Assembly: GCF_003288905.1 (NCBI RefSeq)
Contig: NZ_NHYL01000001.1
Coordinates: 434,001-498,000 of the forward strand
Origin: Helicobacter sp. 11-8110
GTDB lineage: Bacteria; Campylobacterota; Campylobacteria; Campylobacterales; Helicobacteraceae
Reading direction: 5' to 3'
DNA length: 64,000 bases
Positions 56,465 to 64,000 of the stretch are shown here, piece by piece. The position numbers and the translations under genes were made by a program. The notes beneath the pieces are model-generated. The model had not been told where the DNA came from. It searched no databases and was given only the letters and a program-made list of their open reading frames with translations. Numbering within the stretch: position 1 is the first letter of the stretch; every line of letters starts with the position of its first letter.

Positions 56465-57695
56465 AAAAATCTATCTTGTTGGTGGCGCTATTAGAGATTA
56501 TCTCTTAGGGCTTCCCACCAAAGACAAAGATTATGTGGCAATTGGATTTAGCGAAAATGATTTTCAATATTGTCAAAAAGTTGGCAAAAACTTTCCCGTT
56601 TTTCTCATTGATTCTCACACACAAATCGCTCTTGCTAGAAAAGAGACCAAAACCACAAAAGGTTACAATGGCTTTAGCTACAAAACAGATAATGTTACGC
56701 TACTAGATGATTTAAAAAGGCGTGATTTAAGCATTAACGCTATGGCGCTAGATTTGAGTTCAAACACACTTATTGATCCCTTTGGCGGCAAAAAAGACTT
56801 GCGAAATAAGATTTTACGCCACACTTCACCTGCTTTTTGCGAAGATCCACTTAGAATCTTAAGACTTGCAAGATTCAAAGCAAAACTTGGTATTCATTGG
56901 AAGATTCATCCAAGCACCAAAGTTTTAGTCTATTCAATGAAAAACGAATTAAAAGATTTAGAATCTAATCGTATTTTTGAAGAAATCAAGCAAGTTTTAA
57001 GCCAAAAAAACAGCCATTTATTTTTTGAAACTCTCTTTGAGCTTGGTGTTTTAAATGAAATTTTTCCCTCTCTTTATGCGCTAACCACACTCAAAGAAGG
57101 TAGCCCTTACCACTTAGAATCCTCTGTTTTTGTCCATACAATGGAGGTTTTAAAATACCTTGATAATGATTCTTTGCTTCTTAAATTAACCGTGCTTTAT
57201 CACGATATTGCCAAACCATATACTTATAGAAATTTTGGAAATTCCAATGGGCATGACAACCCCCAAAAAGTAGAATCTCTTATTGATATGCAAATCCCAA
57301 AAACAATCCAAAAAAAAATGCTGATTCTAATTAGCAATCACATTAAAATCACCTATCTCTTTTCTATGCGCCCTTCCAAAATACTTGATTTTTTTCATAG
57401 CTTCAAAGGCGACAAAGCCCTTTTGCTTGACCAAATTAGATTCTTTGAAGCCGATCACAAAGGACGCATTAGTCAAGTCAAATCTGCCACACTTGAGAGT
57501 AAAAAAATCATTGAACTCTTCAGTCAAATCAATTCTTACTCTCCTAAAGAATGGATACAATCCCAAAAATCAAAACCCAATGGGAATCAAATCAAAGATC
57601 ATATCCAAAAAGCCAAAATTAACCTTATTTCAAGCTTTCTAAGCACCCTTAGCGATAAGCAATCTCTCCGTGCAAAGCCTGATCTAAACCATTAA
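56442..57695 (+). CDS. cca: CCA-adding tRNA nucleotidyltransferase / polyA polymerase family
   Basis: Completes or repairs the 3' CCA of tRNAs. 417 residues: KKIYLVGGAIRDYLLGLPTKDKDYVAIG at the start with the catalytic Asp pair in DKDY, LDDLKRRDLSINAMALD near 88, DPLRILRLARFKAKLG near 137, and an HD-like region VLYHDIAKPYTY near 247. The ATG at 56442 lies inside hpf. The last 47 bases overlap amtB on the opposite strand, an unusually long convergent overlap. The class II head is intact; CCA-adding and polyA polymerase members cannot be separated by eye. Confidence 0.9.
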   Translation: MENTDFTKKIYLVGGAIRDYLLGLPTKDKDYVAIGFSENDFQYCQKVGKNFPVFLIDSHTQIALARKETKTTKGYNGFSYKTDNVTLLDDLKRRDLSINAMALDLSSNTLIDPFGGKKDLRNKILRHTSPAFCEDPLRILRLARFKAKLGIHWKIHPSTKVLVYSMKNELKDLESNRIFEEIKQVLSQKNSHLFFETLFELGVLNEIFPSLYALTTLKEGSPYHLESSVFVHTMEVLKYLDNDSLLLKLTVLYHDIAKPYTYRNFGNSNGHDNPQKVESLIDMQIPKTIQKKMLILISNHIKITYLFSMRPSKILDFFHSFKGDKALLLDQIRFFEADHKGRISQVKSATLESKKIIELFSQINSYSPKEWIQSQKSKPNGNQIKDHIQKAKINLISSFLSTLSDKQSLRAKPDLNH

Positions 57696-58929
57696 TTTCT
57701 TGAGATTCTTCTACCCTAAGAGGATTGAAAAGCGCAATCACTTTTAAGATTACATAACTCACAACTCCTGATAGCACAAAACAAGCTAGTATTGCAATAA
57801 TTTGCACAACTAACAAACTTACATCACCACCATAAAACAACCCTTCTCCAGCTGCATCTTCTTTGATAATCTCATTCACAGAGCTTGTCGCAAAAAGTCC
57901 TGTTGCAATTCCACCCCATATTCCACCAACTCCATGCAAACCAAAAGCATCCAAAGTATCATCATATCCAAATTTAGATTTCAAATAACTAATGGCAAAA
58001 AAACAAATAGGCGATGCTATAAATCCTATCAAAACTGCTGCAAAGGGCGTAACAAATCCAGCTGATGGTGTGATAGCTACAAGCCCTGCTACAATTCCTG
58101 TAATACTTCCCAATAAAGTAGGTTTGCCATATTTAATCCATTCTACCAACATCCAAGAGAGCATCGCCCCAACCACAGAAAAATTAGTTGTCAAAAATGC
58201 ATTCACTGCAACAGAATTTACACTCAAAGCACTTCCTGTATTAAATCCAAGCCACCCCATCCAAAGAAAAACAGCTCCAATAAAAGAAAGAGGTAAATTA
58301 TGAGGCATAATTCCTTGAGCATATTTTCTTCTACCAAGCATAATACAGCCCACAAGTCCAGCTACTCCAGCAGCGATATGCACTACTCCACCCCCTGCAA
58401 AGTCTAAAGAGCCAATCTCCATAAGCCAACCTCCGCCCCAAACCCAATGTGCTAAAATATCATAAGCCAAAGTGCTCCAGCACAAAATGAAAATCAAAAG
58501 GGCACCAAAATGCATTCTCTCAGCCAAAGATCCTGTAATAATAGCCGCACCAATCACTGCAAAAAGCATTTGAAAAAACATAAAAAGATTCTCGCTAACA
58601 TTACCAACACTTTGCCCATCAATACCCACTAAAAAAATATGATTCAAATTCCCAATCAACAATCCAATATCATCGCCAAAAGCTAAAGTATAACCTATAA
58701 TAATCCACTGCAATGCAATTAAAGCATACAAAATAACACTATTAATTGTTGTGCTTAGAACATTATTACGATTAACCATTCCAGCATAAAACATACCCAA
58801 AGCAGGAGTCATTAACAAAACAAGCCCACTACAAGCAATCAAAAATAAAGTATCTACAGATAAAATCACATTCTCTGAAGCAAACCCAAAAACCGCTAAA
58901 CCTAACATTAATATAATTTTTTTCATCAT
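57649..58929 (-). CDS. amtB: Ammonium transporter AmtB
   Basis: 426 residues: cleavable signal (MMKKIILMLGLAVFGFASE), eleven helices with LMTPALGMFYAGMVNRNNVLS near 40, WGGGWLMEIGSLDFAGGGVVHIAAGVAGLVG near 165 (pore His), GWLGFNTGSALSVN near 222 and DAFGLHGVGGIWGGIATGLFA near 327 (second pore His). The C-terminal tail (RVEESQEINGLDQALHGE) is the part that contacts PII. It follows glnK by 18 bases, the usual pairing. Confidence 0.96.
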   Translation of the reverse strand: MMKKIILMLGLAVFGFASENVILSVDTLFLIACSGLVLLMTPALGMFYAGMVNRNNVLSTTINSVILYALIALQWIIIGYTLAFGDDIGLLIGNLNHIFLVGIDGQSVGNVSENLFMFFQMLFAVIGAAIITGSLAERMHFGALLIFILCWSTLAYDILAHWVWGGGWLMEIGSLDFAGGGVVHIAAGVAGLVGCIMLGRRKYAQGIMPHNLPLSFIGAVFLWMGWLGFNTGSALSVNSVAVNAFLTTNFSVVGAMLSWMLVEWIKYGKPTLLGSITGIVAGLVAITPSAGFVTPFAAVLIGFIASPICFFAISYLKSKFGYDDTLDAFGLHGVGGIWGGIATGLFATSSVNEIIKEDAAGEGLFYGGDVSLLVVQIIAILACFVLSGVVSYVILKVIALFNPLRVEESQEINGLDQALHGEIAYR

Positions 58930-58947
58930 CTAACACCCTTTTCTTTA

Positions 58948-59295
58948 TTAAATTGCATCTGTTCCTTCTTGATTAGTGCGAATCCTAATTACATTACTCA
59001 CAGGATAAATAATAATCTTTCCATCCCCAACATTACCTGTATTAAGACATTCTTTGGCTACTTGTATAATTTCATCAACCATACTCTCTTTACTTAAGAT
59101 TTCAATCCGAATCTTTGGAAGCAAATCAATACGCATTTCATTCCCGCGATACACTTCTGTCTTTCCTTTTTGATTCCCAGCACCCATAACATTACTCACC
59201 GTCATTCCTTTAATGCCTTTTAGAGACAAGGAATCTTTAAGCACATTAAGCTTTTCAGAACGCGTTATAATTTCAACTTTATAAATTTTCTCCAT
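58948..59295 (-). CDS. glnK: PII signalling protein lacking the uridylylated Tyr51
   Basis: 115-residue nitrogen regulator that blocks AmtB when ammonium is high. KIYKVEIITRSEKLNVLKDSL at the start, T-loop KGKTEVYRGNEMRIDLLPKIRIE, B-loop TGNVGDGKIIIYPV and C-loop VIRIRTNQEG. In E. coli PII the T-loop reads YRGAEY and Tyr51 is uridylylated; here the equivalent residue 54 is Met (YRGNEM), while the Tyr46 equivalent (Tyr49) remains. The start at 59295 is preferred to 59301 because AAGGA then lies at proper distance. Gene order glnK-amtB supports the call; the symbol follows that context. Confidence 0.92.
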   Translation of the reverse strand: MEKIYKVEIITRSEKLNVLKDSLSLKGIKGMTVSNVMGAGNQKGKTEVYRGNEMRIDLLPKIRIEILSKESMVDEIIQVAKECLNTGNVGDGKIIIYPVSNVIRIRTNQEGTDAI

Positions 59296-59326
59296 TGACA
59301 TTCCTTTCTTTGAAATTCAAGTCGGA

Positions 59327-59374
59327 ATTATACTAACTTAAAACTTAACTTAATTTTAATAATTAAATTAACTT
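59327..59374 (-). promoter_or_regulatory. glnK-amtB promoter with a near-palindrome over the -35 region
   Basis: TATAAT on the reverse strand at 59332-59327. AACTTAATTT (59347-59356) and AAATTAACTT (59365-59374) form inverted arms with one mismatch in ten, covering the -35 position. A regulator site is possible, but the whole stretch is A/T-rich, so it may be chance. No sigma54 motif is present. Confidence 0.4.
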
Positions 59375-59404
59375 TTTAAGAAAATAATTATAAATTTTTT
59401 CTGC

Positions 59405-59410
59405 TACAAT
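59405..59410 (+). promoter_or_regulatory. -10 box for mnmH
   Basis: TACAAT; the transcript would start near 59417, past the first possible TTG codon at 59416. This supports the GTG at 59440 as the real start of mnmH. Confidence 0.5.
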
Positions 59411-59439
59411 ACCTTTTGAATTTATCCAAGGATTTACTT

Positions 59440-60447
59440 GTGCAAAAAGATATTGAAATTCAAAGTTTTTTAAATCTAAATCTTCCTTTGATACTTGATG
59501 TTCGCTCACCTAGAGAATACGAGCTCTCTCACATTCCCCTAGCGCTAAATTACCCAGTTTTACAAAATGATGAATTTGAAAGAGTTGGCACACTTTATAA
59601 ACAAGATACTTTTGGTGCTAAGATTCTTGGGGCAAGTTTAATTTGTCAAAATATTTCCACTCACCTTTTAAGTCTTAAAGAAAAAATCACTCCTGCTATT
59701 CCTTTTGGAATCTATTGTGCTAGAGGTGGAATGCGCAGCCACTCTTTTGCCCTTATTTTGCAACGCATTGGCTATCGCGTTTTGGTGCTAGAGGGAGGCT
59801 ATAAATCCTATCGTAAATTTATAACCCAAAGCCTAGATCAAGCCCCCACACACCACTTCTTAACACTCATAGGACCAACAGGCAGTGGTAAAAGTGAGAT
59901 TATTAGTGCTTTTCATCACTCCTTAGATATTGAACAAATCGCTAAACACCTTGGCTCAAGCTTTGGTCAAATTTGTGGGAATCAACCTAGCGTTAAAATG
60001 TTCCAAAATCTAATTTTTACGAGATTAAAAGAATTGCAAAATGCTCCTTTTGTGCTTGTTGAAGGAGAAAGCAAGAAGCTTGGCAATCTTATTTTGCCCA
60101 CTCCGCTCTATAATGCCTACCAAAAGTCACCCAAGATTCTTATCCTTTCACCTTTAGAGCAAAGAATCAGAAGAATCATTGCACAATATGGTAAAATTTC
60201 AGAAAAATTTTTTAGAGATTCGATGCAAAAAATTGCTCCCTTTATGAAAAAGCAGTTTTGGCAAGAAGCCTATGATGCCTTTTTTACTAATCAATTAGAA
60301 AAAGTCGCAGAAATTTTGCTCATAGAATATTATGATAAAGTCTATAAAAAAGAATCTTTTCATCAAGTAGTGCATTATCAAAGCACCACCCAAGCTATTG
60401 CAGAAATCAAAGCTTTTGCAGAAGAATTTTATAAAATAAAGGAATAA
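59440..60447 (+). CDS. mnmH: tRNA 2-selenouridine synthase
   Basis: Replaces sulfur by selenium at the 2-thiouridine wobble base, using selenophosphate. 335 residues: a rhodanese domain with [25 protein letters not shown] and the catalytic Cys in [16 protein letters not shown] near 88, then a P-loop domain with [13 protein letters not shown] near 141 and [15 protein letters not shown] near 205. The GTG start follows AAGGAT at eight bases. It implies a selD gene elsewhere in the genome. The stop is two bases before prfB. Confidence 0.92.
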   Translation: MQKDIEIQSFLNLNLPLILDVRSPREYELSHIPLALNYPVLQNDEFERVGTLYKQDTFGAKILGASLICQNISTHLLSLKEKITPAIPFGIYCARGGMRSHSFALILQRIGYRVLVLEGGYKSYRKFITQSLDQAPTHHFLTLIGPTGSGKSEIISAFHHSLDIEQIAKHLGSSFGQICGNQPSVKMFQNLIFTRLKELQNAPFVLVEGESKKLGNLILPTPLYNAYQKSPKILILSPLEQRIRRIIAQYGKISEKFFRDSMQKIAPFMKKQFWQEAYDAFFTNQLEKVAEILLIEYYDKVYKKESFHQVVHYQSTTQAIAEIKAFAEEFYKIKE

Positions 60448-60449
60448 TT

Positions 60450-61550
60450 TTGGATAGTTATGAATATGGCGAATTACTTAAAGAGTTAGAAATCAAGCGA
60501 CAAAATATTGAAAAAATTATGCAACCTAGCCAATTACAATCAAGGATTGAAGAAATTGAATCTTTAGAGCAACAAAAAGAATTTTGGGAAGATTCCAAAA
60601 AAGCTGGAGAATACCAAAAAGAAAAAAAACGCTGCTTAAGACAGCTTGAAAAATACAAAGAAGCAAATCTAGCCCTTAGTGATGCCAAAGAGCTTTTTGA
60701 ACTCTCAAGCGATGATGAAGAAACACTTAATGAACTTTTTAACGAAGCCCCAATGCTAGAAGAGCAAATCAAAAAAGCAGAAATTGAAGTTATGCTTAGC
60801 GGAGAACTTGATTCTAATAACGCAATCTTTACTATCACGCCTGGAGCAGGCGGAACAGAATCGCAAGATTGGGCAAGTATGCTTTATCGAATGTATTTAA
60901 GATGGGCGGAGAGACGCGGATTTAAAGTGGAGCTTTTGGATTATCAAGAAGGCGATGAAGCAGGAATAAAAGATGCAAGTTTTATTATTAAAGGTGAAAA
61001 TGCTTATGGTTACACTAAAGTTGAAAATGGGATTCATCGACTTGTTCGAATCTCACCCTTTGATTCCAATGCCAAACGCCACACAAGCTTTGCCTCTGTG
61101 CAAGTAACGCCTGAAATTGATGATAATATTTCCATTGAAATCGAAGAAAAAGATTTGCGAATTGATACTTATAGAGCAAGTGGAGCGGGCGGACAACATA
61201 TCAACAAAACCGAATCTGCTATTCGTATTACCCATATTCCAACAGGAATTGTCGTGCAATGCCAAAATGATAGAAGTCAGCACAAAAATAAAGCCACCGC
61301 CCTAAAAATGCTAAAATCTAAGCTCTATGAACTAGAGCAGCAAAAGCGCAATGAGCAAATTGCCAATGATGATAAAAGCGAGATTGGTTGGGGACACCAA
61401 ATCCGATCTTATGTTTTAGCGCCCTACCAACAAGTCAAGGATTTGCGCTCTAATATCGCTTATAGCAATGTTGAAGCCATCTTAGATGGAGATATTGATT
61501 CTATCTTAGAGGGTGTGCTTATCCACATTAACTCCAAATCTAGAGATTAA
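60450..61550 (+). CDS. prfB: Peptide chain release factor 2, without programmed frameshift
   Basis: Reads UGA and UAA stops. 366 residues: helical domain 1, recognition tripeptide SPF in [20 protein letters not shown] near 206 and the GGQ loop in [20 protein letters not shown] near 245. The start is TTG 60450 after AAAGGAATAATT. The N-terminus ([15 protein letters not shown]) is continuous, so the autoregulatory +1 frameshift known from E. coli prfB is absent, as in other Campylobacterota. The GGQ Gln would be methylated by PrmC, encoded at 29.8 kb. Confidence 0.95.
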   Translation: MDSYEYGELLKELEIKRQNIEKIMQPSQLQSRIEEIESLEQQKEFWEDSKKAGEYQKEKKRCLRQLEKYKEANLALSDAKELFELSSDDEETLNELFNEAPMLEEQIKKAEIEVMLSGELDSNNAIFTITPGAGGTESQDWASMLYRMYLRWAERRGFKVELLDYQEGDEAGIKDASFIIKGENAYGYTKVENGIHRLVRISPFDSNAKRHTSFASVQVTPEIDDNISIEIEEKDLRIDTYRASGAGGQHINKTESAIRITHIPTGIVVQCQNDRSQHKNKATALKMLKSKLYELEQQKRNEQIANDDKSEIGWGHQIRSYVLAPYQQVKDLRSNIAYSNVEAILDGDIDSILEGVLIHINSKSRD

Positions 61551-61568
61551 ATTTTTAAATTTAATCTC
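61543..61568. terminator. Bidirectional terminator between prfB and fldA
   Basis: GAGATTAAATTT (61543-61554) and AAATTTAATCTC (61557-61568) are perfect twelve-base arms with a two-base loop. The left arm contains the prfB stop codon, and the fldA stop follows after ten bases on the other strand. Confidence 0.75.
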
Positions 61569-61578
61569 CCAAACCCTA

Positions 61579-62091
61579 TTAATTAAATTGCCCTGCAATC
61601 AAATCGCACCAATTTTCTATTCTTGTGTCTGTTAAATCTTCTTGATTATTTTCATCTAAAATCAATCCCACAAATTCACCTTCAATTACTGAATTTGATT
61701 CTTGATATTCATAGCCCTCTATACTAGTTTTACCAATTATCTTTGCATTTTTGGAAACTCGATTGTAAATCTCAAAAACCCCATCACAAAAAGTATCACC
61801 ATAAGTGTCTTGATCACCAAGTCCAACAAATGCAACAACTTTACCTTCAAAATCCAAAGGACTTAAAGTAGTTAAAAACTCTTCCCAATCGTTTTGAAGC
61901 TCACCACTTCCGTAAGTTGGTGTAGCTAAAATTAGATTTGAAAATCCTTTTAAATCTTCCCTAGAAGCTTTAGCCACATCAAAAACTTCTACTTCTTTAG
62001 AATGTTTTTCTCGTAAATTGACAGCAATTTTTTCTGCGATTCTTTGAGTATTCCCACCATCGCTTCCATAAAACAATCCAATTTTACTCAT
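61579..62091 (-). CDS. fldA: Flavodoxin
   Basis: FMN electron carrier; in H. pylori the acceptor of pyruvate:flavodoxin oxidoreductase and essential. 170 residues: phosphate loop GLFYGSDGGNTQRIAEKIA, LILATPTYGSGELQNDWEEFL near 53 (FMN ring), VAFVGLGDQDTYGDTFCDGVFEIY near 84, and a C-terminal VGLILDENNQEDLT. The start at 62091 follows GGAGGAAATT; a longer frame from 62142 has no such site. A Fur-like palindrome lies at its promoter. Confidence 0.95.
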   Translation of the reverse strand: MSKIGLFYGSDGGNTQRIAEKIAVNLREKHSKEVEVFDVAKASREDLKGFSNLILATPTYGSGELQNDWEEFLTTLSPLDFEGKVVAFVGLGDQDTYGDTFCDGVFEIYNRVSKNAKIIGKTSIEGYEYQESNSVIEGEFVGLILDENNQEDLTDTRIENWCDLIAGQFN

Positions 62092-62153
62092 AATTTCCTC
62101 CAAATTTATTAATTTAAGAACTGCGAGTTTAGAGCAGATCACCTTAAAAAATG

Positions 62154-62175
62154 ATTATAATAATACTTATTATTA
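62154..62175 (-). promoter_or_regulatory. fldA promoter with a Fur-like operator
   Basis: TATAAT on the reverse strand at 62159-62154. Directly upstream and touching it, TAATAATA (62158-62165) and TATTATTA (62168-62175) form a perfect inverted repeat with a two-base spacer. H. pylori Fur sites, as I recall them, are TAATAAT-n-ATTATTA, so this is a close match with a different spacer. A bound repressor would block the promoter. Confidence 0.55.
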
Positions 62176-62260
62176 ATAAAATTTAATTTTGCTTCGAATA
62201 TCTTGTAACTTCTTATGAGTTTGTATATAATTCAAAAAATTCTTTAGCAAGGGATATTCC

Positions 62261-63997
62261 ATAGATACTTTATTTGTAATTGTTTGTGTTTTTGCAATGG
62301 CAGTCATTTCGGGCATTATTTTAAACAAACTCAAAATACCCACTATTATTGGATATATTGTTACTGGGGTTTTGACTGCTTATATTTTTGACTTTAGGGT
62401 TGAAGATTCAAATGATTTAAGCGAAATAGCTGAAATGGGAATTGTCTTTTTGATGTTTATGATTGGACTTGATTTTAGCTTCAAAAAAATGTCTTCTATT
62501 AAGCAAGAAGTTTTTTTATTTGGCGGTTTGCAAATTGGACTTTCTATCCTAGTTTTCTTTTTTATTTGCTATTCTCTTTTTGGATTTAACTTTGATACTT
62601 CTATTATTGTTGCTAGTGCAATTAGCCTTTCTTCAACCGCAATTGTTCTCAAATATCTTAATGAAGTTAATCAAACCAAAACTTCTTATGGAATTGCATC
62701 AGTTGGGATTTTAATCTTTCAAGATTTGGCTGTAATTCCTATCCTTTTGATGATTAAACTCCTAAGTAGCAAAGATCTAGCTATGAGTGATCTTTTGCTA
62801 ACTACAGGCATTTCTGCTTTTATTGTTGTGCTTTTACTTTTATTGCCAGGTAGATTCTTGGCTAAAATCATTTTACGCTCTTCAGCTAAAATGAAAACTG
62901 ATGAAATTTTTGTAGGAACAGTGTTTTTGATTGTTTTAGGCTCTGCTTTTTTAAGTCAATCTTTTGGTTTTTCAATGACACTTGGAGCGTTTTTGTCTGG
63001 TATGATTATTTCAAGCACTTCCTATAAATACCAAGTTGCTTCAGTTTTGGTTTATTTCCGCGATCTCTTACTTGGAATCTTTTTTATCACCATAGGAATG
63101 CAGGTTGATATTATATTTTTGGCAAAATATTTCATTATTATTATTCTCCTTGTTTTCCTTACACTTTTAGCAAAAACTCTCATTATGTTTGCTTTTTTGA
63201 GTTTCTTTAGGGGGACTAAGATCGCAATGAAAATCGCCCTCTCCCTTTCTCAAATTGGAGAATTTTCTTTTGCAATTTTCCTCCTTGCAAGCCAACATGA
63301 GATTCTAAACTTACAACTAGATGGTGGAATCTTAAAGCATATTTTTGGAACAGAATTTTTTGCTTCCATTACCCCAGTTGAAATCCATCAATTCCTTACG
63401 CTAATGGTTATTTTCTCAATGATTGCCACCCCTTTTATTCTTGATAATCTTGATAAATGCACCGCTTTTGCCCTAAAAGCTATCAAGATTCCACAAAAAA
63501 ATCCAACCACATACACGCAAGAACAACAAGAAACAAAGGAACCAAAAGAGACCAAAAAACGCATTCTTATTTGTGGTTATGGACTTGTAGGACAAAAAAT
63601 ATTTGACTTCTTAAAGGACTATGATATAGAGGTTTTTGGGATTGATTCAAATTATGAGAGAGTAGAGAAAGGAATCATACGGGGAGATAAAATCATTTAT
63701 GGAAACATCACTGATAAAATGATTTTTAGAGAAGTTGAGATTCAAAAGGTTACTGCAGTAATTTTATGTATTGAATCACCAGTAGAAATCGAAAAAGCTT
63801 GCAGACATATCCTAGCACTATCCAAATACACTAAAATCATTGTCCAAACACGCGATAATGCACTTGAATTAGAACTCAAAGCAATGGGGCTTTATGGTGT
63901 CATCAACTCCACAATGGAAATTGCAACCATCCTTTCAAATCTTGCCATTGAAACTATCAAAGAAGCCGAGGATGAACAAGAAAAGAGCGCCAAATAA
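62261..63997 (+). CDS. Kef-type cation/proton antiporter with TrkA-N (RCK) domain
   Basis: CPA2-family membrane antiporter, about 578 residues. Helices to about 400, with LKIPTIIGYIVTG, EMGIVFLMFMIGLDFSFKKM, SAISLSSTAIVLKYL, FQDLAVIPILLM and LSQIGEFSFAIFLLAS. Then a linker and an NAD-binding RCK domain (about 428-560): RILICGYGLVGQKIFDFLKD, VFGIDSNYERV and NITDKMIFREVEI. The first ATG (62297) has no ribosome site and cuts the first helix in half. In frame upstream, AUA at 62261 sits seven bases after AAGGG and restores the helix, so I give that start; no ATG/GTG/TTG exists between the stop at 62228 and 62297. The substrate is probably potassium. Confidence 0.82.
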   Translation: MDTLFVIVCVFAMAVISGIILNKLKIPTIIGYIVTGVLTAYIFDFRVEDSNDLSEIAEMGIVFLMFMIGLDFSFKKMSSIKQEVFLFGGLQIGLSILVFFFICYSLFGFNFDTSIIVASAISLSSTAIVLKYLNEVNQTKTSYGIASVGILIFQDLAVIPILLMIKLLSSKDLAMSDLLLTTGISAFIVVLLLLLPGRFLAKIILRSSAKMKTDEIFVGTVFLIVLGSAFLSQSFGFSMTLGAFLSGMIISSTSYKYQVASVLVYFRDLLLGIFFITIGMQVDIIFLAKYFIIIILLVFLTLLAKTLIMFAFLSFFRGTKIAMKIALSLSQIGEFSFAIFLLASQHEILNLQLDGGILKHIFGTEFFASITPVEIHQFLTLMVIFSMIATPFILDNLDKCTAFALKAIKIPQKNPTTYTQEQQETKEPKETKKRILICGYGLVGQKIFDFLKDYDIEVFGIDSNYERVEKGIIRGDKIIYGNITDKMIFREVEIQKVTAVILCIESPVEIEKACRHILALSKYTKIIVQTRDNALELELKAMGLYGVINSTMEIATILSNLAIETIKEAEDEQEKSAK

Positions 63998-64000
63998 ATT

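Noticed and set aside
60450-60540. Programmed +1 frameshift in prfB
   Set aside because: The N-terminus is encoded in one continuous frame without an internal UGA.

Overview
The window is AT-rich, densely packed bacterial DNA from a Campylobacterota genome, most likely an enterohepatic-type Helicobacter. Evidence: the block glyQ, NIF3-like gene, HP0958-like zinc-ribbon gene, waaA, rluA-like gene keeps the order I know from H. pylori (HP0960 to HP0956); lysS-glyA-DUF1882-SPOR and ilvE next to an SPFH gene keep the order I know from Campylobacter jejuni; the Fe-S machinery is NIF type (nifS-nifU); and a sigma54 promoter precedes flgH. No tRNA, rRNA operon, insertion sequence, prophage or CRISPR array was seen. 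The species cannot be fixed from sequence reading alone.

Layout. 1-2.2 kb: purD with a 6S RNA candidate directly upstream, then a monohaem cytochrome c. 2.2-8.6 kb: a leftward accessory cassette behind an ABC-F ATPase gene. It holds an adenylation domain fused to a Cj1295-like DUF4910 aminopeptidase (cut by one in-frame TAA), an acyl carrier protein, a CxxxCC cysteine-cluster protein and an AAC(3)-fold acetyltransferase-like protein. I read it as a carrier-protein-dependent acylation system, perhaps for surface sugars. 8.9-14.6 kb: a complete phosphate regulon, pstSCAB plus the two-component genes phosR-phosS, with a Pho-box-like direct repeat in front of a circularly permuted PstS. 14.7-17.7 kb: guaB, gatA and the SRP RNA gene ffs. 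17.8-20.9 kb: a TonB-dependent copper-type receptor that is out of frame at a CT repeat in its signal peptide, and divergently a ZIP metal transporter. 20.9-30.6 kb: a NimA-like flavoprotein, nifU, nifS, kdsB, two small genes, dapD, pgeF, an MreB paralogue, an M48 protease and prmC. 30.7-37.2 kb: SPOR protein, DUF1882, glyA, lysS, cvpA, yajQ and lnt. 37.2-41.7 kb: an SGNH-like protein, a Ser/Thr phosphatase, a PiT phosphate transporter and flgH. 41.8-52 kb: a long rightward run from thrC to pdxA. 52-64 kb: a lone trpB, then purM, an SH3 protein, aroE, hpf, cca, amtB-glnK, mnmH, prfB, fldA and a Kef-type antiporter.

Functional links. Phosphate enters by both high-affinity Pst (probably PhosRS-controlled) and low-affinity PiT. 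Nitrogen control is represented by a PII protein that lacks the classic uridylylated tyrosine, next to AmtB. Metal handling includes the copper-type receptor, the ZIP transporter and a flavodoxin behind a Fur-like operator. The flagellar link is sigma54-driven flgH plus an HP0958 homologue. The points most worth a second look are the broken adenylation-aminopeptidase fusion and its cassette, the CT-repeat receptor, the permuted PstS with its Pho box, the Fur-like palindrome at fldA, and the Kef gene whose Shine-Dalgarno sequence precedes an AUA codon rather than the first ATG.
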